Origin: Streptomyces sp. NBC_00258
Lineage (GTDB): Bacteria; Actinomycetota; Actinomycetes; Streptomycetales; Streptomycetaceae
Direction of reading: 5' to 3'
DNA: 64,000 bases
Assembly (NCBI RefSeq): GCF_036182465.1
Contig: NZ_CP108081.1
Location: forward strand, 5,084,001-5,148,000
Each line of letters begins with the position of its first letter. Positions within the stretch are counted from its first letter, which is position 1. The notes below the pieces were generated by a model. That model saw only the letters and a list, made by a program, of their open reading frames with translations. It did no database searches and was not told the origin of the DNA. Below, one piece after another: positions 16,118 through 25,498 of the stretch. A program made the position numbers and the translations under genes.

Positions 16118-17056
16118 ATGGATGAACAGCCCTCTCAGGAGTCCGCGGGGCGGTCGGGACAGGCGGGGCAGGGGCCCGGGCGGCCGCTGGACCGGCGTGC
16201 CGAGCTCAGCGAGTTCCTGCGCACGCGCCGTGCCCGGCTGAAGCCGGAGGACGTGGGGCTCCCGGACTTCGGGCGGCATCGCCGGGTGCCCGGGCTGCGC
16301 CGCGAGGAGCTGGCGCAGCTGGCCGGGGTGTCCGTGGCGTACTACACACGCCTTGAGCAGGGCAATGGGCGGAACGTGTCCGCGGAGGTGCTCGACTCGA
16401 TCGCGCGCGCTCTGCGGCTGACGGGGGCCGAGCACGCGCATCTCACGCATCTCGCGAAGCCGAAGCAGCACAAGAAGAAGCCGTCGGTCCGGCCGCAGCA
16501 GGTGCGGGTCGCTCTGCGGGAGCTGATCGACACCCTCGACGGTGTGCCCGCGTATGTCGTGGGTCGGCGGTCGGAGATCCTCGTCTGGAACCGGATGGCC
16601 GCGGCCGTCTTCGGGGACTGGTCGGAGGTGCCGCCGCAGGAGCGGAACTGGGCGCGGATGGTGTTTCTCAAGCCCGAGTATCGCGAGCTGTTCGTGGAGT
16701 GGGATCAGAAGGCGTCCGACATGGTGAGTTTTCTGCGGATGGACGCGGGGTGCCACCCCGACGATCCGCGTCTGTCCGCCCTCGTGGGCGAGCTCTCCGT
16801 GAAGAGCGAGGAGTTCCGTCGGCTCTGGGCGACGCACGACGTCAAGGAGAAGAGCCATGGCGTCAAGCGGCTGCACCATCCGCTCGTCGGTGAGCTGACC
16901 CTCTCCTTCGAGTCCTTCCGGCTCGTCGACGACGACGAACAGTCGATGATCACCTACCACGCCGAGCCCGGTTCCCCCTCCGCCGAAGCCCTCCGCCTCC
17001 TGGCCAGCTGGGGCACGGACGCGACCCGCGCGGGCACGTCGACGCCGCAGGCGTAA
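16118..17056 (+). CDS. MmyB-like helix-turn-helix regulator
   Basis: About 312 residues. Residues 35-105 are an XRE-type helix-turn-helix (R-R-E-E-L-A-Q-L-A-G-V-S-V-x-Y-Y-T-R-L-E-Q-G). The remainder is the MLTR-type ligand-binding domain with the usual W-N-R-M-A-A-A-V-F-G and H-P segments. Such regulators bind fatty-acid-like or aldehyde-like ligands and often control a divergent oxidoreductase. The ATG at 16118 has no ribosome binding site, but AATACT ends 6 nt upstream, so a leaderless start is plausible. It is transcribed away from the alcohol dehydrogenase gene. Confidence 0.8.
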   Translation: MDEQPSQESAGRSGQAGQGPGRPLDRRAELSEFLRTRRARLKPEDVGLPDFGRHRRVPGLRREELAQLAGVSVAYYTRLEQGNGRNVSAEVLDSIARALRLTGAEHAHLTHLAKPKQHKKKPSVRPQQVRVALRELIDTLDGVPAYVVGRRSEILVWNRMAAAVFGDWSEVPPQERNWARMVFLKPEYRELFVEWDQKASDMVSFLRMDAGCHPDDPRLSALVGELSVKSEEFRRLWATHDVKEKSHGVKRLHHPLVGELTLSFESFRLVDDDEQSMITYHAEPGSPSAEALRLLASWGTDATRAGTSTPQA

Positions 17057-17095
17057 TCCCCTGGGGGCCGACGCCCCCGGACCCCCACTGCAACT

Positions 17096-17180
17096 CAGCC
17101 TCTCCGGCGTTTGAGGAGCGGGGGTTCGGGGGCGGAGCCCCTGAGTCAGGGACGGGAATGGGTAGGGGCGGCGGGGGCGA
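17096..17180. repeat. Dispersed intergenic repeat B, copy 1
   Basis: Contains CCGGCGTTTGAGGAGCGG, then GGTTCGGGGGCGGAGCCC, then GACGGGAATGGGTAGGGG. The same three blocks recur at about 34507, 50104 and 55655. It lies between two convergent genes here. Confidence 0.75.
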
Positions 17181-17213
17181 AGAAAACCCCGGACTGCCCC
17201 GGACTGAACGACG

Positions 17214-17984
17214 TCAGCCCTGGTACGGCGGAGCCGAACCCCACGTCCACTTGGGAACCGGCTGCTCCGCCGGAGGCACCGCGTCGGGCCCGGAGAAGTA
17301 CACGGCAAGCCGAGTCCCCCACTCCGCGTACGCCACGAACGCGGAACGGAACTCGGCGTCGGAGGGGAGCCCGGCGTCGTCCGCCGCGTCCTGAAGCAGG
17401 TTCACCCACCTCCGCCGCTGCACCTCCGTGATCCCCTTCCCGAGATGCTTCGCGACCATGTGCCCGTGCCCGCCCTGCGTCTCGGAGTAACCGGCCGGCC
17501 CCCCGAACACCTCCCCGAGCCACAGCGCGACATGCGACGCGTGCTCCGGAGCGAGGCCCTCGAAGACGGGCGCCAGGACGTCGTCCTTGAGGACCTTGTC
17601 GTAGAAGACCTCGGTGAGCCGGTCGAAGGCCTCGGCACCCCCCGCCCAGACGTACAGCGTCGGCACGGACGCCCCCGTACCCCGTACCGTCGTCGGTTTG
17701 TAGTGCCGCATCTCCTCGATGGAGCTGATGTACGGCCGGATCTCGGCCAGGAATTCCTCGAAGAGCTCCGACTTGCGGAAGCCCTCGATGTGGTCCTCGG
17801 TGGAGGTCCAGGTGATGCGGAGCACGAAGTGCTCGAAGTCCTCCTCGCAGCGCGCCAGTTCGTAGTCGACACACTGCGGGGCCGCGGCGAGCTGGGCGGC
17901 GGCCCGGGTGTAGGCGGCGAGGAACTCCGCCGACTGCTGCTCGGGAATGCGGTACCGGATGTACTCAACGGTGTGCGCTGTCAT
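17214..17984 (-). CDS. ABM domain fused to group II truncated haemoglobin
   Basis: About 256 residues. Residues 1-95 resemble antibiotic-biosynthesis-monooxygenase (ABM) ferredoxin-like domains (V-E-Y-I-R-Y-R-I start, then Y-E-L-A-R-C-E-E and F-V-L-R-I-T-W). Residues about 110-245 are a group II (trHbO) truncated globin, with a proximal-His region H-V-A-L-W-L-G-E-V-F-G-G-P and a G-G-H-G-H-M-V segment. Known trHbO proteins bind oxygen or nitric oxide and are tied to redox or NO defence. The ABM half suggests an electron or substrate partner on the same chain. The ATG at 17984 begins the ABM strand. A hairpin that probably terminates the subtilase gene lies just upstream. Confidence 0.8.
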   Translation of the reverse strand: MTAHTVEYIRYRIPEQQSAEFLAAYTRAAAQLAAAPQCVDYELARCEEDFEHFVLRITWTSTEDHIEGFRKSELFEEFLAEIRPYISSIEEMRHYKPTTVRGTGASVPTLYVWAGGAEAFDRLTEVFYDKVLKDDVLAPVFEGLAPEHASHVALWLGEVFGGPAGYSETQGGHGHMVAKHLGKGITEVQRRRWVNLLQDAADDAGLPSDAEFRSAFVAYAEWGTRLAVYFSGPDAVPPAEQPVPKWTWGSAPPYQG

Positions 17985-18002
17985 GCCTCCACACAAACAC
18001 GG

Positions 18003-18036
18003 ACGGCCCGCGGAAGCTGTACTTCCGACGGGCCGT
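18003..18036 (-). terminator. Hairpin downstream of the subtilase gene
   Basis: ACGGCCCGCGGAAG pairs with CTTCCG plus CGGGCCGT around a 5-nt loop: 14 bp with one bulged A. It lies 72 nt beyond the subtilase stop on its strand. Confidence 0.6.
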
Positions 18037-18107
18037 TCGCATCAGTCAGCGTTCAGCGAACCACAGGACCGACCACGAGAATCGGCCCGAAGGCCGATCC
18101 CCACGGC

Positions 18108-21100
18108 TCACTTCCCGTAGTACGCGTTGTAGATCGAGATCGTCGACTTGTTGTTCTTCTTGTCGGTGATCTTCGCGTGGAACGAGATGCCCTTGCCCTT
18201 GGCCGGGTTCGTCACGCCGATCTTGCCGTTCTTGACGGTGACCTTCTTCCAGGTCTGGCCGTAGTCGTACGACACGTACACCGACAGCGACTTGAGGTTC
18301 TTGCCGGCGGCCGAGCCCTGGACGGTCACCGGGACGGAGGCCTTCTTGCCTGCCGGGACCTTGCTGTCCAGTCCGACGGCCGCGTTGAAGCGGACCGAGG
18401 AGGTGGGCAGCGCGGCGCTGGAGACCTTCTTGGAGCGGAAGGTCCAGCTGGCGTCGATGCGGGTGGAGGCCGCCGCGACCTTGACGCTCCGCTTGACCGA
18501 GGTGGTCAGCTTGTACGAGGCCTCACCGGCCGGGACCTTGAAGACTCCCTCGCCGAACAGCGGGTCCGCGTTCGAGCCGACCTTGGTGCCGTTGCGGTAG
18601 AGCGTCGTGGTGACCGCCGAGAAGAGCGAGGAGCCGGCGTGCGTCTTGCCGTCGGCGAACAGCGGCACGTAGCCGTAGATCTCGTTGCCCTCGCGCTGGA
18701 TGCCGAAGCCGGAGCCGACGCGCGGACCGAAGACCGCCGTGTTGTAGATCTTCTCGTAGCTCTTGCCCGCCTTGAAGGTCTGGGCGCTGCCGAGCGTGTA
18801 GTAGGCCTCGGTGATCGGGAAGCCGTCGGGGTCGATCCCGCCGTGCTGCTCGAAGTCCTGCTCCCACTTCACGCCGTTCGCGGTGGTGACATGCACCTTC
18901 CGCGTGCTGGGCAGGGTCTGCGGGAAACCGATCGAGGAGGCGCTGAAGCTTCCGGGCAGCCAGCCGGTGGTGTTGACCGCGCCCTTCTTGCCGCTCGTCG
19001 AGGCACCCAGGCCGACCTTCAGGGTGGCCAGTTCGCTCGCCTTGTAGTGCTTGGTGTAGCCGGTGGCGAGCTTCTTCACCTTGCCGCCCGCGACGGTGTT
19101 GTACTCCTCAGCGTCCTTGGCCCAGTGACCGCCCCACTGCTGGAACAGCGAACCGTCGGTGATCTCCGGACCGGCGTGCGCGGTACGGAAGTTGGCGTAC
19201 GTGTCCAGCCACCAGCCGAACCCGTAGGCGTTGTTGCCCACCTCCACCATGTAGTCCGGCGACGCGAACTCCGACTTGACGGCCGTGTCGGGCACGGTGA
19301 CGTCCACCGGCTTCGCGGTCCGCGCGTCGACCGTGATCGTGGCGTTCTTGGTGATGCTCAGCTTCGGCTGGGCCACCCAGTCGGCACCCTTGGTGAAGTC
19401 CTCCGGGTCGACGAAGAACGCCGAGTTGAGGATGAATCCGCCCTTGGGCACCCGGACCTTGACCGTGCCGGACTCGTCGTACGGCGAGAACCACTTCTCC
19501 GCGGCCATGCCGGAGACACCGGTCAGGCTGGCGTCGTAGTACTTCGCCGGGTTGCCGTCACGGTCGATCATCTTGAGCGTGACGTCGTACGACTCCACCT
19601 CGCGCTGCACCGCCGCCGCCGTGCGCACGCTCTGGCCGCCGCCGGTCGCCGTCACGTAAGCGGAGTAGCCGCCGTCGAGCGTGCCGCCCAGCTTGGTGTT
19701 GACCGTGAGGTCGGCGGAGGCCGTGCCGCCCGCCGGGACGGTCAGCGTCTTGGCGCCGAGCGTGAAGAAGCCGGCCGGAGCGGCCTGGCCCTTCGGGTTG
19801 GTGGCCGTCGCGGAGAGGCTCAGCGTGACGTCGGCCGTGCCGAGGTTCTTGTACGTGATCTTCTCGGTGACCGGGGTGTCGTCGGTGTGCGGCCACTGCT
19901 GGAGGCCGAAGCTCACGGACGACGGGTCGGCGATCACGGTCTGCTTGATGGCCTTGTCGACCTGGATACGGCCCGAACCCTGCTGGAACGGCGTGTACTT
20001 GCCGCCCTTGGTGGAGCCGGTCAGCGCGGCCTTGAGCTCGGTGTACTTCCAGTCCGGGTGCTGCTGCTTGAGGATCGCGGCGGCGCCCGCCACATGCGGG
20101 GTCGCCATCGACGTACCCGAGATGGTGACGTAGCCGGCGGGGTTCTCGCCGACCTCCTGGGCGATGATGCTGCCCTTGGCCGAGGCTGCGGTGGTGTCCA
20201 CGCCGGGTGCGGTCACGTCGGGCTTGATGGCGCCGTCGAGGCCGGGTCCGGTGCTGGAGAACTCGGCCAGCTTGTCGCTGTCGTCGACGGCACCGACGGT
20301 GAGCGCGGCGGCCGCGCTGCCCGGGGAGCCGACCGTCTGCTCGCCGAACTCGCCGGAGTTGCCGGCGGCTATCGCGAACAGGATGCCCTTCTCCTTGGAC
20401 AGCTTGTTGACCTGGGCCTCCAGCGGGTCCACCTCGGGGGTGTCGCCGCCGCCCAGACTGAGGTTCACGACGTCGGCGCCCTGCTCGGCCGCCCAGTCCA
20501 TGCCGGCGAGGATGCCGGAGTCGTCGCCGTAACCGTTGTCGTCGAGCACCTTGCCGTTGAGCACCTGGGCACCCGGTGCGACGCCCTTGTACTTGCCCGC
20601 GGACTTGGCGCCCGTACCTGCCGCGATGGACGCGACGTGCGTGCCGTGGCCGTACTTGTCGGTCGCGTCGGGAGCGGTGGAGAAGTTCTTCTCGGCGACG
20701 ACCTGGTCCTTGAGGTCCGGGTGGGTCGTGTCCACACCGGTGTCAAGGACGGCGATCTTGACGCCCTTGCCGTCGAACCCGGCGGCCCAGGCCTTGTCGG
20801 CGCCGATCTGCTTGACGGACTTGTCGAGGCTGGCCTTGCGGACGCCGTCGAGCCACACGTGGGCGATGCCGGACGCGGTCCGAGCGTTGCCGCCCTGCGC
20901 GTCGGTGACCGCGGACCAGAGGTCGGTCGCGTCGGCCTTCGGCGTCAGTACCGCGTCCGCGTTCAGCGACTTGAGGGTCCGGCGGACCTTGGTGTCGCCG
21001 GCGTCCCGGACGTCGGCCTTCGCCGCCGCGGCCGCGCCGCGGTAGCCGACGATCAGCTTGAGGCCCTGCTTCTGGGCCTTGCGGTTGGCCGACTTGTTGA

Positions 21101-21443
21101 GCTCGGTGACGTCGAAGAGCCGCTGGTCGAGCTTGCCGGAGGCGATCAGCCGCGCGGCGTCGGCCGGCACGACGAGTGTGTGCCCGCCGGCCGTGCGGAT
21201 CTGGACGGGTATCCCCTCGCGGCCCTTGGCGCGCTCCAGGCCGACGACGCGGCCCTTGGCGTCGACGACCACACGGTCGCCGGTGATCAGGGTGATGCGG
21301 TGCTTGGGCGTGGTCGGCATTGCCGAGTCGGCGGCCGTGGGCCTGGCCTCCGCCGACGCCGGGCTGGTCATGCCCGCCGCCAGTGCCACGGCTGCCGCCG
21401 CGGCGATCGTGGCCACGCACGCTCTCTTCACTTGTCTGCGCAA
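18108..21443 (-). CDS. Large secreted subtilisin-like serine protease (S8)
   Basis: A protein of 1,111 residues. A twin-Arg-like positive N-terminus and a hydrophobic core end near Ala-Ser-Ala (residue 31). A propeptide follows to about 200. The catalytic domain has Asp234 (A-V-L-D-T-G), His266 (G-H-G-T-H), the oxyanion Asn362 (A-A-G-N-S-G) and Ser445 (S-G-T-S-M-A-T-P). About 600 residues of beta-sandwich-like domains follow, probably for substrate or cell-wall binding, ending without an anchor. It is likely an extracellular protease released during growth or development. The start shown is TTG; a GTG four codons later (21431) is also possible, and a GGGGGAG stretch precedes both. Confidence 0.88.
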   Translation of the reverse strand: MRRQVKRACVATIAAAAAVALAAGMTSPASAEARPTAADSAMPTTPKHRITLITGDRVVVDAKGRVVGLERAKGREGIPVQIRTAGGHTLVVPADAARLIASGKLDQRLFDVTELNKSANRKAQKQGLKLIVGYRGAAAAAKADVRDAGDTKVRRTLKSLNADAVLTPKADATDLWSAVTDAQGGNARTASGIAHVWLDGVRKASLDKSVKQIGADKAWAAGFDGKGVKIAVLDTGVDTTHPDLKDQVVAEKNFSTAPDATDKYGHGTHVASIAAGTGAKSAGKYKGVAPGAQVLNGKVLDDNGYGDDSGILAGMDWAAEQGADVVNLSLGGGDTPEVDPLEAQVNKLSKEKGILFAIAAGNSGEFGEQTVGSPGSAAAALTVGAVDDSDKLAEFSSTGPGLDGAIKPDVTAPGVDTTAASAKGSIIAQEVGENPAGYVTISGTSMATPHVAGAAAILKQQHPDWKYTELKAALTGSTKGGKYTPFQQGSGRIQVDKAIKQTVIADPSSVSFGLQQWPHTDDTPVTEKITYKNLGTADVTLSLSATATNPKGQAAPAGFFTLGAKTLTVPAGGTASADLTVNTKLGGTLDGGYSAYVTATGGGQSVRTAAAVQREVESYDVTLKMIDRDGNPAKYYDASLTGVSGMAAEKWFSPYDESGTVKVRVPKGGFILNSAFFVDPEDFTKGADWVAQPKLSITKNATITVDARTAKPVDVTVPDTAVKSEFASPDYMVEVGNNAYGFGWWLDTYANFRTAHAGPEITDGSLFQQWGGHWAKDAEEYNTVAGGKVKKLATGYTKHYKASELATLKVGLGASTSGKKGAVNTTGWLPGSFSASSIGFPQTLPSTRKVHVTTANGVKWEQDFEQHGGIDPDGFPITEAYYTLGSAQTFKAGKSYEKIYNTAVFGPRVGSGFGIQREGNEIYGYVPLFADGKTHAGSSLFSAVTTTLYRNGTKVGSNADPLFGEGVFKVPAGEASYKLTTSVKRSVKVAAASTRIDASWTFRSKKVSSAALPTSSVRFNAAVGLDSKVPAGKKASVPVTVQGSAAGKNLKSLSVYVSYDYGQTWKKVTVKNGKIGVTNPAKGKGISFHAKITDKKNNKSTISIYNAYYGK

Positions 21444-21524
21444 GTCTCCCCCTGGAGATGCAGGTCCGGGATGAATCCCCGTTCATCCGGCCGGGGGACG
21501 TCCCGCACGCATGCTCGCGCGTAA

Positions 21525-21553
21525 CCCCCCGGAATACTCAGTATGCCGGGGGG
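21525..21553 (-). terminator. Hairpin after the MacB-type ATPase gene
   Basis: CCCCCCGG pairs with CCGGGGGG, with an inner ATAC/GTAT pairing and a 3-nt loop. It lies 30 nt past the ATPase stop. Confidence 0.6.
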
Positions 21554-21582
21554 TGAACAGGCGCTCAATAGTGAGACAGCTG

Positions 21583-22266
21583 TTAAGAGTTCGCGTTTTC
21601 CTTCACGGTGATCCTCCCCTTGCGGATCGTGGCGAGCCGGGGGGCCTTCTTCGCGATCGCCGAATCGTGCGTGACCATGATGAAAGTGAGCCCGTGCTCC
21701 TTCCACATGGTTTCGAGTACGTCCATGATCTCGTCGCGCATGGACTCGTCGAGGTTTCCGGTCGGTTCGTCGGCGAGGAGCACCTTCGGCTGCTTGACCA
21801 GGGCACGGGCGATCGCGACGCGCTGCTGCTGACCGCCGGACAGCTCGGCCGGCAGGTGCCCGAGCCGCTCGGCGAGCCCCACGGAATCCAGTGCCGCCGC
21901 GGCCCGTTCGCGCCGGTCCTTGACCTTCAGCTTCAGGGGTACGAGGGCGGTTTCCACGTTCTCCTGGGCGGTGAGCGTGGGAATGAGGTTGAAGCTCTGG
22001 AAGACGAAGCCGATGTTCTCGCTGCGCACCTTGGTGAGTTTGGTCTCGGACAGTCTGGCGAGATCCGTACCGTCGAGTTCGACGCTTCCGGCGGTGGGCC
22101 GGTCGAGTCCGCCGAGCATCTGCAGAAGGGTGGACTTGCCGCCGCCGGTGGGGCCCTGGATGACCAGCCGGTCACCGTCCCCGATGGTCAGGTCGACCCC
22201 GTCGAGCGCGTCGACGGACTCCTTTCCCCGCTTGTAGCGCTTGGTGACGCCTCTGAGTTCGTACAT
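21583..22266 (-). CDS. ABC exporter ATP-binding protein (MacB/LolD type)
   Basis: A protein of 227 residues with Walker A G-P-T-G-G-G-K-S-T (38-46), Q-loop F-V-F-Q-S-F-N, signature L-S-G-G-Q-Q-Q-R, Walker B V-L-L-A-D-E-P and H-loop V-T-H-D. The L-I-P-T-L-T-A-x-E-N-V segment is typical of the MacB/LolD/FtsE class that powers mechanotransmission permeases rather than classical transport. It would pair with the permease encoded 76 nt upstream. GGAG lies 7 nt before the ATG. No linked two-component system is present here, so the trigger is unknown. Confidence 0.9.
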   Translation of the reverse strand: MYELRGVTKRYKRGKESVDALDGVDLTIGDGDRLVIQGPTGGGKSTLLQMLGGLDRPTAGSVELDGTDLARLSETKLTKVRSENIGFVFQSFNLIPTLTAQENVETALVPLKLKVKDRRERAAAALDSVGLAERLGHLPAELSGGQQQRVAIARALVKQPKVLLADEPTGNLDESMRDEIMDVLETMWKEHGLTFIMVTHDSAIAKKAPRLATIRKGRITVKENANS

Positions 22267-22342
22267 GGTGCAACTCCTGGGATGCGTAAGGGGGTTGGCG
22301 CCCGCCGCGACGCGCGGCCGGGCAGGCGCCCGAGGCGGCCGG

Positions 22343-23818
22343 CTATTCGACGCGGCGCAGGGCGTCCGCCGGTCGCAGCCGGGAGGCGCGCCAGCCGCCG
22401 AAGGCGCCCGCGATCAGGCCGCCGGTGACGGCGAGGCCGACCGCGAGGGCGATCGTGCTGAGGGCGACGGGCGCGGTCAGCGCCACGTCGAGGGCCTTGG
22501 ACGCCGTCTCGCGGGCGGGTCCGCCCATGCCACCGCCGGGGCCACCACCGCCGCCGGGTCCGCCGAGCGACCCGCCCGTGGAGCCGACTTCGGCCTGGAG
22601 CGTCGGACTGATCGCGGTGACGACGTAGGCGCCGCCGAGACCGAGCGCGATACCGAGGGCGCCGCCCACCAGACCGTTGACGACGGCCTCGCCGACGACC
22701 TGCCGGGTGACGCGGCCGGACTTCCAGCCGAGCGCCTTGAGGGTGCCGAACTCCCTCACTCGGCGGGATACGGCCGAGGAGGTGAGCAGGCCCGCGACCA
22801 GGAACGCGGCCACGAGCACCGCGATCGACAGCCACTTGCCGACGTTCGAGGCGAGGTCGGAAGCGGTCGACAGGGAGCCGGAGACCGTGTCGGCGAGATC
22901 GGCGGAGGTCGTGACCGTCGTACCCGAGATGTTCTTCTGGATGGTCGACTTGACCGCGCTGATCTGCTGCGAGTCGGACGCCTTGACGTAGATCGTGGTG
23001 ACCTTGTTCTTGGAGTCGCTGAGCGTCTGCGCCTGCTTGAGCGGGATGTATAGGTTGGCCGCCGCGTCCCCGCTGTCGGGCGTCGCGATGCCGATGACCT
23101 TGTACTTGACGCTCTTGATGGTGACCGTGTCACCGAGGGCGAGCTTCTTCTCCTTGGCGTACGACTTGTCGGCGACGACGACCTTGGCGTCGGTCTCGGA
23201 GGACTTGAAGGTCCGGCCGCTGGTGATCTTCGAGGAGGTCAGCGGGCCGAGCGCGGGCTTGGTGACGTCCGTGCCGTAGACGGAGTAGTTGTTGACGTCG
23301 AAGTCGGCGCCGCCGCCCTCGACACGGCCCTCCGGGGACTGCTGGGCGCCGGGCCCGCCGCCCTGCTGGTTGCCGCCGCCGTTCTGCTGGTCCTGCTGGA
23401 ACTGGCCCTGGCGGAACTGACCGCTGACCTTGACGACTTGGAGGCTGAGCCCCCCGACGACGTCCGAGACACCCTTCTGCGCGCCGACCTTGGAGACCGT
23501 GCTCGTGGCCAGGGTCTGGAAGCCCTGCACCATGACGCGGTCACTGCTCTGTTCTTCGTCGGAGTCGCTGCCCCGGGCGTCGAACTGGAAGCGCGGGCGC
23601 TCGCCCGTGCTCGACTGTGCCTGGGCCGCCTTGGTGACCGTCATGTCCGTGCCCAGTCCGTACAGCGACTGGAGGACCTTGCCCTGCGCCTTCTCCATGC
23701 CGGACGACACGGAACTGACCACGATGACCAGGGCGATGCCCAGGGCGAGTCCGGAGGCGACGACGAGCGCCGCCTTTCTGCGGCGGCGCAGTTCGCGCCT
23801 CAGATAGGTGAAGAACAT
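22343..23818 (-). CDS. FtsX/MacB-type ABC transporter permease
   Basis: A protein of 491 residues. An N-terminal helix (about residues 18-38) is followed by a large extracytoplasmic domain of about 270 residues with a Gln/Asn/Gly-rich loop near residue 140. Three C-terminal helices close the protein; the first carries the S-R-R-V-R-E-F-G-T-L-K-A-L-G-W coupling motif of MacB-like permeases. A Gly-rich loop near residue 430 separates the last helices. The protein should move a substrate or signal at the outer membrane face, using the ATPase encoded downstream. Such pairs in Gram-positives often export or sense peptides or lipids; the substrate here is unknown. Confidence 0.85.
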   Translation of the reverse strand: MFFTYLRRELRRRRKAALVVASGLALGIALVIVVSSVSSGMEKAQGKVLQSLYGLGTDMTVTKAAQAQSSTGERPRFQFDARGSDSDEEQSSDRVMVQGFQTLATSTVSKVGAQKGVSDVVGGLSLQVVKVSGQFRQGQFQQDQQNGGGNQQGGGPGAQQSPEGRVEGGGADFDVNNYSVYGTDVTKPALGPLTSSKITSGRTFKSSETDAKVVVADKSYAKEKKLALGDTVTIKSVKYKVIGIATPDSGDAAANLYIPLKQAQTLSDSKNKVTTIYVKASDSQQISAVKSTIQKNISGTTVTTSADLADTVSGSLSTASDLASNVGKWLSIAVLVAAFLVAGLLTSSAVSRRVREFGTLKALGWKSGRVTRQVVGEAVVNGLVGGALGIALGLGGAYVVTAISPTLQAEVGSTGGSLGGPGGGGGPGGGMGGPARETASKALDVALTAPVALSTIALAVGLAVTGGLIAGAFGGWRASRLRPADALRRVE

Positions 23819-23913
23819 GGCCGAAAGCTAGGGACACCGCGTGATGGCGGGATAAGGCCCGCATAAGAGAAGGATGAGAACACTGTGCGCCGCCGCGGAA
23901 CCCTGTGAGAACG

Positions 23914-23958
23914 CCGAGGGCGGTTGCCCGTACGAGTAGTACGGGCAACCGCCCTCGG
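23914..23958 (-). terminator. Perfect 20-bp hairpin terminator
   Basis: CCGAGGGCGGTTGCCCGTAC pairs exactly with its complement across a 5-nt loop. It lies 20 nt after the L,D-transpeptidase stop on the minus strand and isolates it from the ABC exporter operon. Confidence 0.85.
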
Positions 23959-23977
23959 GACGGGAAACGCGTTCGGG

Positions 23978-25234
23978 TCAGACGGCCGAACCGGCCTTCC
24001 ACGCCGCCCAGTCCAGGTTCCAGCCGTTGAGGCCGTTGTCCGGGGCGATGGTCTTGTCACCGGTGTTCCGCACGTCCACGACGTCGCCGACGATCGAGTG
24101 GCTGAAGAACCAGCCGCCCGGCGTGTTCGGGTCGTTGGCGCCCTTCGTGTCCGACAGGCCGACACAGCCGTGGCTGGTGTTGACGCTGCCGAAGATGGAC
24201 TTGGCGCCCCAGTAGTTGCCGTGGATGAAGGTGCCGGAGTTCGACAGACGCATCGCGTTCGGTACGTCCTTGATGTCGTACTCGCCCTTGCCGTCGTCGT
24301 CCGTGAAGCCCACGGTCGCGCCGTTCATCCGGGTCTCCTTGAACTTCTCGGAGATCACCATCTGGCCCTGGTACGTCTTGTTCTCGGGCGAGCCCGCGGA
24401 GATCGGGATCGTCCGGATGGTCTTGCCGTCCTGCGTGACCTTCATCGTCTTGGTCTGCGCGTCGACGATCGAGACCTGGTTGCGGCCGATCTTGAAGGTG
24501 ACCGTCTTCTGCTGCACGCCGTAGACACCGTCGGCGCCCTCGACACCGTCGAGGTTCAGCTTCAGGGTGACGGTCGAGTTGCCCTTCCAGTACTCCTCGG
24601 GGCGGAAGTCGAGCCGGTTGGCGTTGAACCAGTGGCCGACGACCTCCTGGCCGCTGCTGGAGGAGACGGTGATCCCCTTCTGCACGTCGGCCTTGTTCGT
24701 GATCGCCTTGTCGAAGTTGATCGAGACCGGCATGCCGACGCCGACGGTGGAACCGTCCTCGGGCGTGAAGTTGCCGATGAAGCTGTTGGCCGGCGAGACC
24801 GTCGTGAACGACGCGTTCTCGTGGGCGGCGCGGCCGTCCGAGTCCTTGGCCGTCGCGGCGATCTTGTAGGCGGTGGCGCGCTCCAGCTGGGCGCTGGGCT
24901 TCCAGCTCTTCTTGTCCGCGGATATCTCACCCGCGACAGCCGTGCCGGCCGCCGTCTTCATGGTCACGTCGGTCAGCGTGCCCTTGGTCACAGTCACGGC
25001 CGCGGCACTGTTGATGGAGGCGTTGTCGGAGCCGTCCTTGGGTGTGATCTTGATCTGGGCCTCGGAGGACTTCTCGGCCGCCGCCTCGTCGACCTTGGAC
25101 TGCGACGAGCCGTCACCCCCACTCTCGCCCTTGGGGTCGTCGCCGCCGCCTCCGCTGCACGCAGAGAGCACCAGCACCCCGCCGAGCAGTGCGGACGCGG
25201 CCGCGAGGCCCTTGCGCCGCTTACTGTCCGTCAT
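23978..25234 (-). CDS. Lipoprotein L,D-transpeptidase (YkuD) with Ig-like domains
   Basis: About 418 residues. A lipobox Leu-Ser-Ala-Cys follows the hydrophobic segment at about residue 25. Two Ig-like domains (about 60-290) precede the YkuD catalytic domain, recognised from H-G-N-Y-W and, 16 residues on, S-H-G-C-V-G-L with the nucleophile Cys. Such enzymes make 3-3 peptidoglycan cross-links in actinobacteria; the Ig modules position the catalytic domain in the wall. Mycobacterial LdtMt2 has the same plan. The ATG at 25234 has GGAG 9 nt upstream; another ATG lies five codons earlier. Confidence 0.88.
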   Translation of the reverse strand: MTDSKRRKGLAAASALLGGVLVLSACSGGGGDDPKGESGGDGSSQSKVDEAAAEKSSEAQIKITPKDGSDNASINSAAAVTVTKGTLTDVTMKTAAGTAVAGEISADKKSWKPSAQLERATAYKIAATAKDSDGRAAHENASFTTVSPANSFIGNFTPEDGSTVGVGMPVSINFDKAITNKADVQKGITVSSSSGQEVVGHWFNANRLDFRPEEYWKGNSTVTLKLNLDGVEGADGVYGVQQKTVTFKIGRNQVSIVDAQTKTMKVTQDGKTIRTIPISAGSPENKTYQGQMVISEKFKETRMNGATVGFTDDDGKGEYDIKDVPNAMRLSNSGTFIHGNYWGAKSIFGSVNTSHGCVGLSDTKGANDPNTPGGWFFSHSIVGDVVDVRNTGDKTIAPDNGLNGWNLDWAAWKAGSAV

Positions 25235-25450
25235 CACACGCTTCTCCATCGTTGCCGAATCCCCAAAACCCCGAGAGTCCCCGTAACACCTGTAAACGCT
25301 ACGACCGGTTCGTCCCTTTCCACACCCTTCCCAGGTGTGGGGCACACCACGTCGATCCATTTCAGCCCACGTCGGATCGTCCTCGATTCGACCGGTGCGG
25401 CTGTTACGACTGGTGCGGGTGTCGGTCACTGCGCCCCTTGAGACGACAGA

Positions 25451-25478
25451 ACCCCGGGTGGCGGTTGCCGCCCGGGGT
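25451..25478 (-). terminator. Hairpin terminator
   Basis: ACCCCGGG pairs with CCCGGGGT, with an inner CGG/CCG and a 3-nt loop. It lies 21 nt after the stop of the small acidic protein gene. Confidence 0.65.
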
Positions 25479-25498
25479 CACGATTCTCCCAAGCCGCC

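Noticed and set aside
17445..21524. Open frame of 1,359 codons on the plus strand opposite the subtilase
   Set aside because: It is antisense to a protease with a complete catalytic triad. The frame exists because of high GC third positions and its product has no recognisable domain.
22343..23818. Two-component system controlling the MacB-type exporter
   Set aside because: Such pairs often sit next to these exporters, but the flanking genes here are a subtilase and an L,D-transpeptidase; no kinase or regulator is present.
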